Notes: generated by a model from the sequence alone, not told the origin. Counted from the first letter of the stretch, positions 49,287 to 57,454 are shown. The stretch: 64,000 nucleotides of DNA from a virus (IMGVR_UViG_3300025141_000055:18134-82133), one strand, 5' to 3'. Numbers and translations: made by a program.

Positions 49287-49820
49287 TTAACCGTTGATGT
49301 AGTTCTCTACACTCCCATGGATCCATGTCCCCCTCTCGGCAGCCTTATCTGCGACGCCGGGATTGAGCTTATTCCAGTGAGCTAGTTTTTTCCTCTGCTG
49401 TTCTGTGAGAGCGACGGAGGCACCGGTTATCCCGTCTTGTATTTCTTCAGTGAGTTCGGCAGCCATCTGTTGAAGATCAACATGAGAAAAACATAGAGCT
49501 GCGGGGGTTTCTCTTAGGTCGGAGATTCCATACTGGGCTTCTAAAAAGGAAGAGAGGTGAATTCCATATTCCTGAACACATTCTTCAGAGCTTGCTGTTG
49601 TGATGTTGAAGAGTTGAAGAGAAGGAACAAAAAGAATGACCGATTCTCCTAGCTTAAACATGGAGTCTTTGTCGTTATCTGCCCTTATAAAGGAGTCTGG
49701 GTCATGGTAGAGCTGGGAGAGTTGGTGCAGGATCCAATCCTCTAGATCGGGGAAGGTTCTATGAGGGGCGTAGGTTTCAGCCAAGGTGGTGAGTGTCATG
49801 AAGAGCAGCTGTCTAGGCAT
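49287..49820 (-). CDS. Hypothetical protein fused to a duplicated exonuclease fragment
   Basis: A 177-residue frame. The first 135 residues have no recognised family (MTLTTLAETYAPHRTFPDLE, LGESVILFVPSLQLFNITTA). After ALTE the last 37 residues are an exact copy of part of the exonuclease at 39087 (HWNKLNPGVADKAAERGTW), then Asn-Gly-stop. So the original C-terminus was replaced by the duplicate, or the gene was cut short by it. Start ATG 49820 overlaps the upstream stop by eight bases; ATG 49799 is an alternative. Confidence 0.6.
   Translation of the reverse strand: MPRQLLFMTLTTLAETYAPHRTFPDLEDWILHQLSQLYHDPDSFIRADNDKDSMFKLGESVILFVPSLQLFNITTASSEECVQEYGIHLSSFLEAQYGISDLRETPAALCFSHVDLQQMAAELTEEIQDGITGASVALTEQQRKKLAHWNKLNPGVADKAAERGTWIHGSVENYING
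49294..49406 (-). repeat. 113-bp direct repeat, copy 2 (fused fragment)
   Basis: Exact copy of 39652-39764 in the same orientation and same reading phase. The flanks on both sides are unrelated. Confidence 0.95.
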
Positions 49821-50073
49821 TGAGGGTGAAGGCTGCAGTCCACTGTGGTTTCCCATCCAGGATTTTATTGCAGACTTCAAGACCGTGAGGACCTTTACGT
49901 TTTTGACCTAAGGGGCATGGAGGCCGATCCTTAGGGGTAAGCTTTCTATTTTTAGCTCGGGATTCATAAAAGGTTATGAGGGTCTGTAATAATTCATAAT
50001 TCTTTTGTTTGTTCTTGAGAACAGAGACCGGAGGAGATAGGGACATCGCTGGAGAAATGGGAGAGTTTGGCAT
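49813..50073 (-). CDS. Hypothetical protein (86 aa)
   Basis: An 86-residue basic protein (LKNKQKNYELLQTLITFYES, KNRKLTPKDRPPCPLGQKRK) with two cysteines that could pair. No family recognised. Its end overlaps the next start and its beginning overlaps the preceding small gene by 80 bases, so an internal ATG at 50046 may be the true start. Confidence 0.5.
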   Translation of the reverse strand: MPNSPISPAMSLSPPVSVLKNKQKNYELLQTLITFYESRAKNRKLTPKDRPPCPLGQKRKGPHGLEVCNKILDGKPQWTAAFTLNA

Positions 50074-50176
50074 ATGCTCGGTCAGCCTTACGGATGAGTT
50101 TTTGCGCTACTTCGCGCTGCGTACATAATTCTGCTTTAACCGCTAATTTAATCAACCTTTTCTTAGGATTTTTCAT
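49994..50176 (-). CDS. Small basic helical protein (60 aa)
   Basis: A 60-residue frame: MKNPKKRLIKLAVKAELCTQ, then REVAQKLIRKADRAYAKLSH, basic and helical. It starts three bases after the stop of the VWA gene. The overlap with the following gene is long, so one of the two starts is probably later than given. No family recognised. Confidence 0.45.
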   Translation of the reverse strand: MKNPKKRLIKLAVKAELCTQREVAQKLIRKADRAYAKLSHFSSDVPISSGLCSQEQTKEL

Positions 50177-50178
50177 AG

Positions 50179-51762
50179 TTAGTAACGAAGGGCACTTTGA
50201 AAGAGTGAGGCAGTCTCGGGGTCGTCTTCAATATTCACACTATGGATTGAATCACTAATTCCCATGAGGGTGTCTATAATCCCTAGTTCTTTAAGGGTTT
50301 CGACCTTTCTACCTAAGCAGAAAGAGCTCCATTGGATTCCATGCTCCTGCTTAAACTGATTGAGACGCCTTATAAAAGGGTCAGGTACCGAGGCTTGACC
50401 GTCTGTTATTAGGAGCACATCTGCCTTGTCAGTCATTCTAGCCTTCGTCAAGGCGTGGTCTACAACTGCAGCGAAAGAGGTACCCCCTCGGGTAACCCAC
50501 GCAAGAATAAAATCTAAGAGTTCTTCATTATTTTTACGTTGAGGGCTAAGAGTTATGGTCTTTTGAATTTTGGAATCGAATAGATTTATCTCAATTTCGC
50601 GTTTGGTTCTTAAGCAATCTTCCGAAATAACCAAGGCCAGAGCTTTACTCCATAATTCATTCTTTCCCATCATGGAACCGCTGATATCGATATATAAGAT
50701 AATGGGACCTTTGTCTAACTCTTTTACTTTTGCTTCATAGTCTTTTGTCAGAAGAGTTTTCTGAGAATATTTCAGAGCAAATAATGCTTGGCCTTCTTCG
50801 GAGCCTGCTAGGGCTAGTTCTATAGGGAATGCTTTGGTAGCTTCATCGGAGAACTTGGCTCCCACAATGTCGCTGTAGTTAGTCTGGGATGTACGGGCCC
50901 TAAGTCGTGTGCTCCAGGCTTGTCGTAGGGAACCCGTCTGCCTTATTAAAGAGCGCAAGGACTTGTTGTTGTGAAGTTTGGAGGCGAGTTTCTTTTTCTC
51001 TTCTAAGTTATCAAGACGAGCTCCGCTGCCCGGGTTCATTCCTGCTAAGGAACTAAGGGCTTTTTGAATATCATCGCTTTTCTTACACACTGAATCTATG
51101 AGAGAGGAGAGTTCAGGTTGGAGGTTGTGACGGTATTCATTTATTCTTTCTTCCATGTCTTTCCCTATTTGTTTTCCTTTCTTTCTTACTTCTGCAGCTT
51201 CGATAAGGTTTCCTTTCTCCTTAAGGTCTAGAAAAGTATTGCGGAGGTTGCTAAGTTCTTCGGCACCATCGAGTAAGAGTTGAATATCTAAGGAACCATC
51301 ATCAATTTGTTGAGAAATATACTCACTCAACTCGTTAAGTATATTGATCGAATTATTTCCTGCGTTGAATTGGTCCCCTACCGATAGTTCTACTAAGTGA
51401 GGCCATCCTGGGGCATTTATTATGTCTGTCATTAGGACTAACCAAAACGCATTTTCTGGTTTATATCCTTCGGGGAAGGGGAGCTCCTTCCCCTCATTGG
51501 TGAAATAGAAATAATCGTCAACCTCATTGAGAGCTACCACGGGGGTTATAGCTTTGCCGTTGTATAGATAGTCAAAAAGTTCTTTTCCAAAACGTGATAG
51601 TTGAGTGATGTGATAACGATCAATGAGGTATGTCACCATGGGGCGCGCATCCCGTACGAAGTCTTCCCACAGGAAATCGGAGAGAGGGGAAACGACGAGA
51701 GCTAGGGGTTCGTTGTGAGTTATGCGGATGAACTCACGTTCTTTTTGAGGTTGCATAATCAA
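50179..51762 (-). CDS. VWA-domain protein (CobT/ViaA-type partner of a MoxR ATPase)
   Basis: A 527-residue protein. The C-terminal part is a von Willebrand A domain: ILYIDISGSMMGKNELWSKA holds the MIDAS D-x-S-x-S near residue 357, RGGTSFAAVVDHAL the MIDAS Thr, and DVLLITDGQASVP the Asp-Gly. The N-terminal 340 residues are helical. VWA proteins encoded next to MoxR-type ATPases (CobS-CobT, RavA-ViaA, NorQ-NorD) act with them in metal insertion or protein remodelling. Start overlaps the ATPase stop by four bases (ATGA). Confidence 0.85.
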   Translation of the reverse strand: MIMQPQKEREFIRITHNEPLALVVSPLSDFLWEDFVRDARPMVTYLIDRYHITQLSRFGKELFDYLYNGKAITPVVALNEVDDYFYFTNEGKELPFPEGYKPENAFWLVLMTDIINAPGWPHLVELSVGDQFNAGNNSINILNELSEYISQQIDDGSLDIQLLLDGAEELSNLRNTFLDLKEKGNLIEAAEVRKKGKQIGKDMEERINEYRHNLQPELSSLIDSVCKKSDDIQKALSSLAGMNPGSGARLDNLEEKKKLASKLHNNKSLRSLIRQTGSLRQAWSTRLRARTSQTNYSDIVGAKFSDEATKAFPIELALAGSEEGQALFALKYSQKTLLTKDYEAKVKELDKGPIILYIDISGSMMGKNELWSKALALVISEDCLRTKREIEINLFDSKIQKTITLSPQRKNNEELLDFILAWVTRGGTSFAAVVDHALTKARMTDKADVLLITDGQASVPDPFIRRLNQFKQEHGIQWSSFCLGRKVETLKELGIIDTLMGISDSIHSVNIEDDPETASLFQSALRY

Positions 51763-52946
51763 GAGGCGAGGTCGTTAATAGATAGGGTAATCATTTGAGT
51801 AGAGCTTTCTATGGTTTGACTGAGCTTTGTGAGATCTTGACGAGCCTTAAGGGTGATGCGGAAGCATGAGTTGGTGTCTAAAAGTTCTCCTGTTTTCTCA
51901 CTGAGAACAGTTAGGTCTTGGTGCATCTTTCTAAGTTTTGAGGCTACTTGACCTAGGTCATAGATACTCTTTGAGTCGGCCGCGCGGAGGGAATGGTATT
52001 CATTTAACAATCCATTATGAGCTCGCTTAATACTGGCGATCATTTTTTCAACCGTGGGAACTACCTGGTTTAGTACTTCCTTAATGACGACAATGTCATC
52101 TAAATTTTGGTACACCATATGGATAAGAGTTCGATGTAAATGTTCGGGGTATATGGCATCATCTCCTTGGATAAGGGCCCATCCTTTCATGAACTGAAGG
52201 ATACTGACTCGACGACGGTCACTAATAAATATTCCTCTTGAGCTTAGTAAATCGATGACTTGGGTAAAAGAGTCGAGGAAATCCTCGCTGATATCAATTT
52301 CCTGTGTGCTTTCTTGGAGCTTACCCAGATCTTCAAAGGTGAGGGTGGATTCAACTCGAGGACGTTTCTTTATGTTTAGTGCCCACGCATCTAGGAGTCT
52401 TTTAGAAGTGGGTTTATGTAGAAGGGTAACTGTGGGTCTAAAGAGGAAACGATCGCAGAAAGCTTGAAGTGCTTCCTCTTGAGGGAAGGAATTAGTAGCT
52501 GCCACGATGGATTCGATAGGAGTATGAATGATCTGCTTCCCGTTGTTGAAGGTGCGTTCGTTGAGAATGGTTAAAAGAGAGTTCAGCACCGCTGAACTAC
52601 CACGAAAAAGTTCGTCTAGAAAGGTGATGTTGGAGGAAGGAATATAACCTTCAACATCTCGGACATACTCATCCTTGAGAAGTTTCGAGACGGCTACGGG
52701 GCCAAAAAGTTCTGAGGGATCAGTGGTGGGAGATAAAAGATAACTAAAGAATTTAGCTCCTTTGAATCCCTTTGCTACCTCTCTCACTAGTTCGGACTTG
52801 CCGGTTCCCGGGACCCCAAACAAAAATGCATTTTGCTTAGTGACAATGGAGGTGAGGAGGCCATCAATGATATCTTCCCTTTCCAGGAAGGTGGTGTTTA
52901 AAGACGCTCGGTACGTCTGGAGTTTGGTGAAGAGGGTGTCGTCCAT
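51759..52946 (-). CDS. MoxR/RavA/CobS-type AAA+ ATPase
   Basis: A 395-residue AAA+ protein: AFLFGVPGTGKSELVREVA (Walker A, residues 44-51), ITFLDELFRGSSAVLNSLL (Walker B, Asp111-Glu112), TILNERTFNNG (sensor-type insert of MoxR proteins) and CDRFLFRPTV with the arginine. This is the MoxR/RavA branch; cyanophage CobS belongs nearby. It would power conformational change of a substrate through the VWA protein encoded next. The end carries a coiled-coil part. Confidence 0.88.
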   Translation of the reverse strand: MDDTLFTKLQTYRASLNTTFLEREDIIDGLLTSIVTKQNAFLFGVPGTGKSELVREVAKGFKGAKFFSYLLSPTTDPSELFGPVAVSKLLKDEYVRDVEGYIPSSNITFLDELFRGSSAVLNSLLTILNERTFNNGKQIIHTPIESIVAATNSFPQEEALQAFCDRFLFRPTVTLLHKPTSKRLLDAWALNIKKRPRVESTLTFEDLGKLQESTQEIDISEDFLDSFTQVIDLLSSRGIFISDRRRVSILQFMKGWALIQGDDAIYPEHLHRTLIHMVYQNLDDIVVIKEVLNQVVPTVEKMIASIKRAHNGLLNEYHSLRAADSKSIYDLGQVASKLRKMHQDLTVLSEKTGELLDTNSCFRITLKARQDLTKLSQTIESSTQMITLSINDLAS

Positions 52947-52984
52947 AAGTTGTTGACGTTGATGAGGTGATGCGTTGATGCTTC

Positions 52985-54193
52985 TTAGAAATCGAGATCG
53001 TCGATGGTAGCTGCGTGGAGGTTTTCAATCTCTGCTTTAACCTCGTCGATACTTACGTTTCGAGCATGGAGGAGTTCTTCCCGTTGAGTAAAAAGATGGT
53101 GGAGATGTTTGGCGCGCTGTTCATAGACAACCTGCTCCGTGTTGATCTCGGAAGCTAGGCCGTCCAGTTGCTCTTGACTTGTAGCAGTTTGTATTTTGGA
53201 AATGAGGTCACGATACGTTCCGGATAGAGCTAGAGACTGTTTTAAGGTTTCTAGTCCCTCGGAAGAGTCCCGTTCCTTAACTAGGCGCTCGAGTTCCGAT
53301 CGAATCTCCCCTTTAATCACGTTGTACCGCGCGAAAGCGGTATCTTTTACTCGCGCCGAGTTCTTCTTGTCTTGGAGTTGGATTCCAACTTCACGTAATT
53401 GATCCGCCAGATTTGCTAAGGCATCAAAGCCTGGGCAATGGGAGGAAATGAGATGGAGGGTCTCAGCTGTTACCTGCCATGAACCCCGCCGTTTAGCACC
53501 ACCAGTTTGGCGTTCACCTACTTTGGAAGAGACGCGTACATCTAGGTCATCCAGAAGTTCTGCTGCTTTACCTAACGCTCGATCAGCAGCTCCTTTTCGT
53601 GCCGCTTCTAATACTTGGTTGGTGTTAGCGGCTGCTAGCTCTTGGACTTCGGTAGTGAAGTGCTGGTCCGCAGTGGAGGCTACCGACAAGAGGATGGGGT
53701 TAGGACCAATTACATTGACGTGAATGGGATCTTCAAATTCCTTTTGGGTGGGGAATAATTTTAAATAGGCTTCTTTAGCTATTTTCAAGCCCACTACATC
53801 ATCCTTAAAGAGAGGGTCTAAGAAACCACTAACGGTCGCTGACCATAGTTCGTATTCTTGGATCCATATTCCTTTAAGCTTTTGATTGTAGTGATGAGCC
53901 TTCAGCCTTATCTCACTGATAATTTTGGTGGCGTCGACGAAGTGCTCATGACATAGAAAGTGGATGTCACCATTGTGAATGGTGCACTCTTCATATAAGC
54001 GTCGTTGGAGTAATCGTAGATTCCCTAAATATTCTTTGAGCTTGCCGGAAAGGGTAGGGCGTACAGAAACGGCGTGTTGTTTCTCCAGGGTCTCGACGAC
54101 ACTCTTGGGGAGTTTGAGGTCGTCGAGTTTAATCTGGGTGCTTTGACGCAAGTTGGCACTGACCGAACAGTGAAGGAGGAAGACGTCTGTCAT
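52985..54193 (-). CDS. DUF3150-like partner of the MoxR/VWA pair (402 aa)
   Basis: A 402-residue mostly helical protein (LGNLRLLQRRLYEECTIHN, DATKIISEIRLKAHHYNQKL, LERLVKERDSSEGLETLKQS). In layout and neighbourhood it resembles DUF3150-type proteins found next to MoxR ATPase-VWA gene pairs; the assignment is tentative because no single motif decides it. It overlaps the upstream gene by four bases, forming a four-gene cluster. Confidence 0.5.
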   Translation of the reverse strand: MTDVFLLHCSVSANLRQSTQIKLDDLKLPKSVVETLEKQHAVSVRPTLSGKLKEYLGNLRLLQRRLYEECTIHNGDIHFLCHEHFVDATKIISEIRLKAHHYNQKLKGIWIQEYELWSATVSGFLDPLFKDDVVGLKIAKEAYLKLFPTQKEFEDPIHVNVIGPNPILLSVASTADQHFTTEVQELAAANTNQVLEAARKGAADRALGKAAELLDDLDVRVSSKVGERQTGGAKRRGSWQVTAETLHLISSHCPGFDALANLADQLREVGIQLQDKKNSARVKDTAFARYNVIKGEIRSELERLVKERDSSEGLETLKQSLALSGTYRDLISKIQTATSQEQLDGLASEINTEQVVYEQRAKHLHHLFTQREELLHARNVSIDEVKAEIENLHAATIDDLDF

Positions 54194-54621
54194 TTAGCTG
54201 TACTCTTGAGACGTGTATAGGCCGTGGTGATGTTGTCGGTAACTAGATCGATTTGCTCCTTAAGAACTAATTCAACAATGAGGTGCTTTCGCTTAGTTTC
54301 GGCAACTTTGAGTTCTCTCTTTAGGCGATCGATGCGGTTGTTTAGAACATCGAGGTCTTTGTGTTGAGTAGGTACACGGCGTACCCTTACAACAATCTGG
54401 GTATCGACTTCTGGAAACTTGAATAAGGAGGAGGGTCCTTGAAAGCAGCTGAAGTCTTGTCCCTGTTTGTCTGCTACGTAAAGTGCGTTATGCAAATTAC
54501 TTTTACTAGCGTCAAATGGAGTACGAAATCCTTGCGTAAGTTGGTCTAGTGCTTCGTCGTACTCATTCCATAAGGATGCAGTAGTGCGCCCTTGAGCAAT
54601 GAGGGTGTCAGGATTAGTCAT
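54190..54621 (-). CDS. Hypothetical protein of the MoxR cluster (143 aa)
   Basis: A 143-residue protein: an N-terminal folded part (WNEYDEALDQLTQGFRTPF), QIVVRVRRVPTQHKDLD, and a long basic coiled coil (LNNRIDRLKRELKVAETKRK). No family recognised. ATGA overlap with the following gene couples it to the ATPase cluster; it lies 23 bases after thioredoxin. Leader CTTTACACCACTCACCCC just before its ATG has no Shine-Dalgarno. Confidence 0.55.
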   Translation of the reverse strand: MTNPDTLIAQGRTTASLWNEYDEALDQLTQGFRTPFDASKSNLHNALYVADKQGQDFSCFQGPSSLFKFPEVDTQIVVRVRRVPTQHKDLDVLNNRIDRLKRELKVAETKRKHLIVELVLKEQIDLVTDNITTAYTRLKSTAK

Positions 54622-54644
54622 GGGGTGAGTGGTGTAAAGGGCGG

Positions 54645-55004
54645 TTAGAGGTGGGAGTTGAGCTTTTCCATGAGGACTTCATGGCTTACAGCTCCTGTGA
54701 TGGATTCAATCACTTTGCCTTCTACAAAAAGTTTGAGAGTCGGGATACTGCGAATGCCATATTGAACCGTGGTTTCAGGGTTGTCGTCAGTGTTGACTTT
54801 TACAACCTTTACTTTCCCCTCGAGCTCGTTGGCTACGTCTTCAAGAATGGGTGCAAGTAATTTGCATGGCCCACACCAGGGAGCCCAAAAATCAACAAGA
54901 ACTGGGGTGTCATGCTGGAGAACTTCTTTATCGAAGTTCTTATTTTGGGCTGTTCCGACGTTGTGGGGACCTTCAGTGAAGTCTCGCAGTTTCCGCTTCG
55001 GCAT
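54645..55004 (-). CDS. trxA: Thioredoxin
   Basis: A 119-residue thioredoxin with the redox site WAPWCGPCKLL (Cys44, Cys47), the conserved VLVDFWAPW strand before it and the cis-Pro loop IRSIPTLKLF. It reduces protein disulfides; in T7 the host homologue is the polymerase processivity factor, so the phage copy might serve the polymerase here, though no thioredoxin-binding insertion was identified in that enzyme. First gene after a strong promoter and a 5' stem-loop. Confidence 0.93.
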   Translation of the reverse strand: MPKRKLRDFTEGPHNVGTAQNKNFDKEVLQHDTPVLVDFWAPWCGPCKLLAPILEDVANELEGKVKVVKVNTDDNPETTVQYGIRSIPTLKLFVEGKVIESITGAVSHEVLMEKLNSHL

Positions 55005-55036
55005 TGATAGAAGGAGTGAAGGAGTGTGTGCACCGC

Positions 55037-55059
55037 GTAAGGCTCATGTGCCGCCTTAC
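55037..55059 (-). promoter_or_regulatory. 5'-terminal stem-loop of the thioredoxin transcript
   Basis: GTAAGGC and GCCTTAC form a perfect 7-bp stem with a 9-base loop. The stem begins at the predicted transcription start, as 5'-terminal hairpins that stabilise mRNA do. Confidence 0.6.
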
Positions 55060-55064
55060 TGAGC

Positions 55065-55093
55065 ATGATACATTCCTCAGCTCACGGTGTCAA
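55065..55093 (-). promoter_or_regulatory. Sigma-70 promoter for the thioredoxin operon
   Basis: On the leftward strand: TTGACA (55093-55088), a 17-base spacer, and TATCAT (55070-55065). The -35 is perfect and the -10 differs at one position from TATAAT with its key T-A...T kept. Start would be near 55059, 55 bases before the thioredoxin ATG. Confidence 0.85.
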
Positions 55094-55202
55094 CTCATCC
55101 TGATAAATTTATCTTTCGCAACAGTAGGATCAGAAGTGCTGAATATTGTAACTTTCTCTTTATATCCGAAGTGACCTTCATTCTGCACTCTTCTTATTCT
55201 CT

Positions 55203-55529
55203 TTATCTTTCTGCTAGCTCAACGTAGAGCTTACGACCGCTCTCCGTTATCGTCAAAAGATTCATGCTGGCCTTGTCAGGGTGGGGTTCGACACGTACTA
55301 AGTCCATCCCGCGTTTGTTCTTCTGCGTCTTGGTCCCCAACAAACAGCAGTTACGGGAAATGGAAGCTTTAGGGACATCTAAGGATTCCACCAATTCAGC
55401 TTGGGAAATCCCTCGGTCTCCCTCTTCAGCAATAGTTAGGAAGATGACCATGGTTAGGCATGAGACTTCCCTTTGATTAAAACGGGCAAAAGGTAAAAGA
55501 CGTTTGGAAAGTTTAGGTCGAAGGATCAT
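55203..55529 (-). CDS. MarR-type winged-helix regulator
   Basis: A 108-residue protein: FNQREVSCLTMVIFLTIAEE, then GISQAELVESLDVPKASISR (HTH) and MDLVRVEPHPDKASMNLLTI (wing) with TESGRKLYVEL at the end. This is the MarR family layout with a shortened N-terminal dimerisation helix. Such proteins bind 16-20 bp dyads, so it is a candidate for the dyad array at 61959-62310 and for autoregulation at the adjacent thioredoxin promoter. Confidence 0.8.
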   Translation of the reverse strand: MILRPKLSKRLLPFARFNQREVSCLTMVIFLTIAEEGDRGISQAELVESLDVPKASISRNCCLLGTKTQKNKRGMDLVRVEPHPDKASMNLLTITESGRKLYVELAER

Positions 55530-55596
55530 GGGTGGTGGCGTGGATAAATTCGGCTGTCATTTAATTAAAATTTTTAGTGTTCCCACGGACTAAGAA

Positions 55597-55959
55597 CTAT
55601 TCAGTTCCCCCGTAGGTCATTCCAAAATCATCATGGGAGCTTTCACCTATTTCTAATCGCCCATGGCGGATACGTTCTGGGGGATTGGAGGATCTCTGTT
55701 TGAGGGGGCGACTTGGTTTTCTGAGGTCTGCCAGATAGGAGCGCGCAGTGGCTGCGGTTTGCATTACTTCTCTTAAGTTGTGATCGATCTGATTTAAGGT
55801 CTCATTAGTAATCTCTTGTGTCTCATCGTCGTCCGGCCGCTGTGAGTAAAGCACATCGCGGATCGCATCGGCGACGTGGGTAGTCTTGAGGTTTGTCGAC
55901 AGATTGTTTACCTGGTCGAGTAGTTTGGCGGCAATTTCTTGGTCATTCAAGGGTGTCAT
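55597..55959 (-). CDS. Hypothetical protein (120 aa)
   Basis: A 120-residue protein with a helical first half (DQEIAAKLLDQVNNLSTNLK, NLREVMQTAATARSYLADLR) and a basic disordered end. No family recognised. ATGA-type overlap with the upstream gene at 55956 couples the two. Confidence 0.55.
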   Translation of the reverse strand: MTPLNDQEIAAKLLDQVNNLSTNLKTTHVADAIRDVLYSQRPDDDETQEITNETLNQIDHNLREVMQTAATARSYLADLRKPSRPLKQRSSNPPERIRHGRLEIGESSHDDFGMTYGGTE

Positions 55960-56237
55960 TTCTTCTTAAGTTTGGGAGGGTTTACGCCTGTTTGCACAAG
56001 CATGGTCAACAAAATGTCTGAGTCATAAAATGCCCTCAAGTGGTCATGCATTTCTTCTGATCCAGCATCTTGTAAGTCCTCAAGAATTGTTGCATAGACA
56101 CACTTACGCAGGGTGTCGGCTTTCATATCCTTGACAAGCTGTTGTGCAAAGACTTTCTTAAGGTTGCCCAGCTGTTCCTCGTCTAGTGCTGCGAGCACGC
56201 GAGGGGTGTCAGGGTGGGTGAGATCTTCTAAAGACAT
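55956..56237 (-). CDS. Hypothetical protein (93 aa)
   Basis: A 93-residue helical acidic protein (LEDLTHPDTPRVLAALDEEQ, LGNLKKVFAQQLVKDMKADT, LRKCVYATILEDLQDAGSEE). No family recognised. The leader is AACACACACCACCC right before the ATG, without Shine-Dalgarno. Confidence 0.55.
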   Translation of the reverse strand: MSLEDLTHPDTPRVLAALDEEQLGNLKKVFAQQLVKDMKADTLRKCVYATILEDLQDAGSEEMHDHLRAFYDSDILLTMLVQTGVNPPKLKKK

Positions 56238-56259
56238 GGGTGGTGTGTGTTAGAGGTGG

Positions 56260-56496
56260 TTAGTCGTAATCATCTGGAGCATTTTCATATAGCATTTCTT
56301 CAAGTTGTTTGAGGTAGCCTATTAGGTCCGAGATCTTCTTTTGTCTCGGTTCACTATGAGTTGTCTGGTCAGATATTGCTTCCCTAAATTCCTCCTGCAG
56401 CAGAGTAACTAAGCGCTCAGCACTGGCTCGAGAGCTACAAGAAAAGACCACGACTGATTCGCCGTGGTCGTTGAGGGTAGTCACATTAAAAGTCAT
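56260..56496 (-). CDS. Hypothetical protein (78 aa)
   Basis: A 78-residue protein: VTTLNDHGESVVVFSCSSRA, SAERLVTLLQEEFREAIS. The phrase 'hydrophobic strand - S-S-R-x-x-A-x-x - helix' is also seen in the protein at 58925 (FCGSFSSRVAANQWIEKIKA), so the two are probably distant paralogues of an unknown fold. Its ATG overlaps the upstream stop. Confidence 0.55.
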   Translation of the reverse strand: MTFNVTTLNDHGESVVVFSCSSRASAERLVTLLQEEFREAISDQTTHSEPRQKKISDLIGYLKQLEEMLYENAPDDYD

Positions 56497-56981
56497 AAAC
56501 CCGATAAAATAAGGAGCTTGCCCAACAAAGTATTGTAAAAGCTAAGCGCCTCACTATCGCTATATTCGTTACGGGCTTTAGAAACTAAGCTAATTAATTC
56601 ATTCCATTCCTCCTCTATTAGAGGAAGACTAAATTTTTCGGCAGCTCTCAACAAATCATTTATTTGAAATGATTCGGATGGGAGTACCTCATCATTAAGT
56701 AAAGGATGAATAGGATCAGTAGTAGGGTAGCGATCGTCAGGTAGATCATTGGCCTGTTTGAAATTGGATAGAGGGTGGTTAATTAGTTCCTGAGTTAAGG
56801 GGGTGGTGTCCTGCATAGAGGTGGAGGGATCGGGGCGGGGTGAAATTGAATAATGTGCATCTTTATAGAGAGTGAGGTTGTCCAGCATCTCTCTACAGTC
56901 GGCGAAATCAGAAGTGATTTCTTGCCAGGCCATAGGCGAGTCAGATGTGTTGTTCTCGATTATGGGGGTGTCATGGGTCAT
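56493..56981 (-). CDS. Hypothetical protein with EEW motif (162 aa)
   Basis: A 162-residue protein: a disordered acidic first 100 residues, then LRAAEKFSLPLIEEEWNELI and SDSEALSFYNTLLGKLLILS. The EEW-x-x-L helix is shared with the small proteins at 58695 and 60109. No known family. Confidence 0.5.
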   Translation of the reverse strand: MTHDTPIIENNTSDSPMAWQEITSDFADCREMLDNLTLYKDAHYSISPRPDPSTSMQDTTPLTQELINHPLSNFKQANDLPDDRYPTTDPIHPLLNDEVLPSESFQINDLLRAAEKFSLPLIEEEWNELISLVSKARNEYSDSEALSFYNTLLGKLLILSGL

Positions 56982-57006
56982 AGGGGTAGTCTCCCGTTAG
57001 ATAAGT

Positions 57007-57369
57007 TTACTCAGCAATAAGGGTGTTATCGAGAGTGAGGGATAAGTGGAGAGGAGGAAAAGTGTGAGCAAGCTGGGTGAGTAATCTCCCCCATGGCTCG
57101 GTCCAGTTCCCTGACCAGAAGCCTGCCCCGTGGTAATCACGAGTAAGCATGAAGTCATGCTGGACTTGGTTCCATATGTCCCCCTCATTATCTGGATGAA
57201 GCATTACGGCGAGAGCGTTGTCTGGGTTAAACCCAATCGTTTCCGCTTTAAATCGGAATTCTTTCCAATCCCGATCAACCCTATTAACTAGGTCAGGGTC
57301 AGGTTCGTACTCTCCGTCTAAATAGTTAGACCATAAGAGAGTCTCAAGCGCTGCTTGGGCATGAGTCAT
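57007..57369 (-). CDS. Hypothetical protein (120 aa)
   Basis: A 120-residue protein (MTHAQAALETLLWSNYLDGE, DRDWKEFRFKAETIGFNPDN, WNQVQHDFMLTRDYHGAGFW). Aromatic-rich, acidic, with an ordered look; no family recognised, though small phage proteins with 'D-F-x-L-T-R-x-G-H/Y-G-A-G-F-W' are widespread and unassigned. The ATG at 57369 directly follows four ACATCA units; an in-frame ATG at 57516 would translate the leader repeats and is rejected. Confidence 0.65.
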   Translation of the reverse strand: MTHAQAALETLLWSNYLDGEYEPDPDLVNRVDRDWKEFRFKAETIGFNPDNALAVMLHPDNEGDIWNQVQHDFMLTRDYHGAGFWSGNWTEPWGRLLTQLAHTFPPLHLSLTLDNTLIAE

Positions 57370-57454
57370 GATGTTGATGTTGATGTTGATGTGATTGAGT
57401 GCTGAGGATGAGCTCAGCAGGGAACCCCTTAAGGGCTCCGTGTTGAGTTCACAT
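57370..57454 (-). promoter_or_regulatory. Dual-hairpin CA-rich leader, family A copy 1
   Basis: Read leftward: hairpin I (57421-57439, GGAGCCC with GGGTTCC), hairpin II (57401-57418, GCTGAG/CTCAGC), a short spacer, then four ACATCA units ending at the ATG. The 62 bases 57393-57454 are identical to 58479-58540. Confidence 0.8.
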
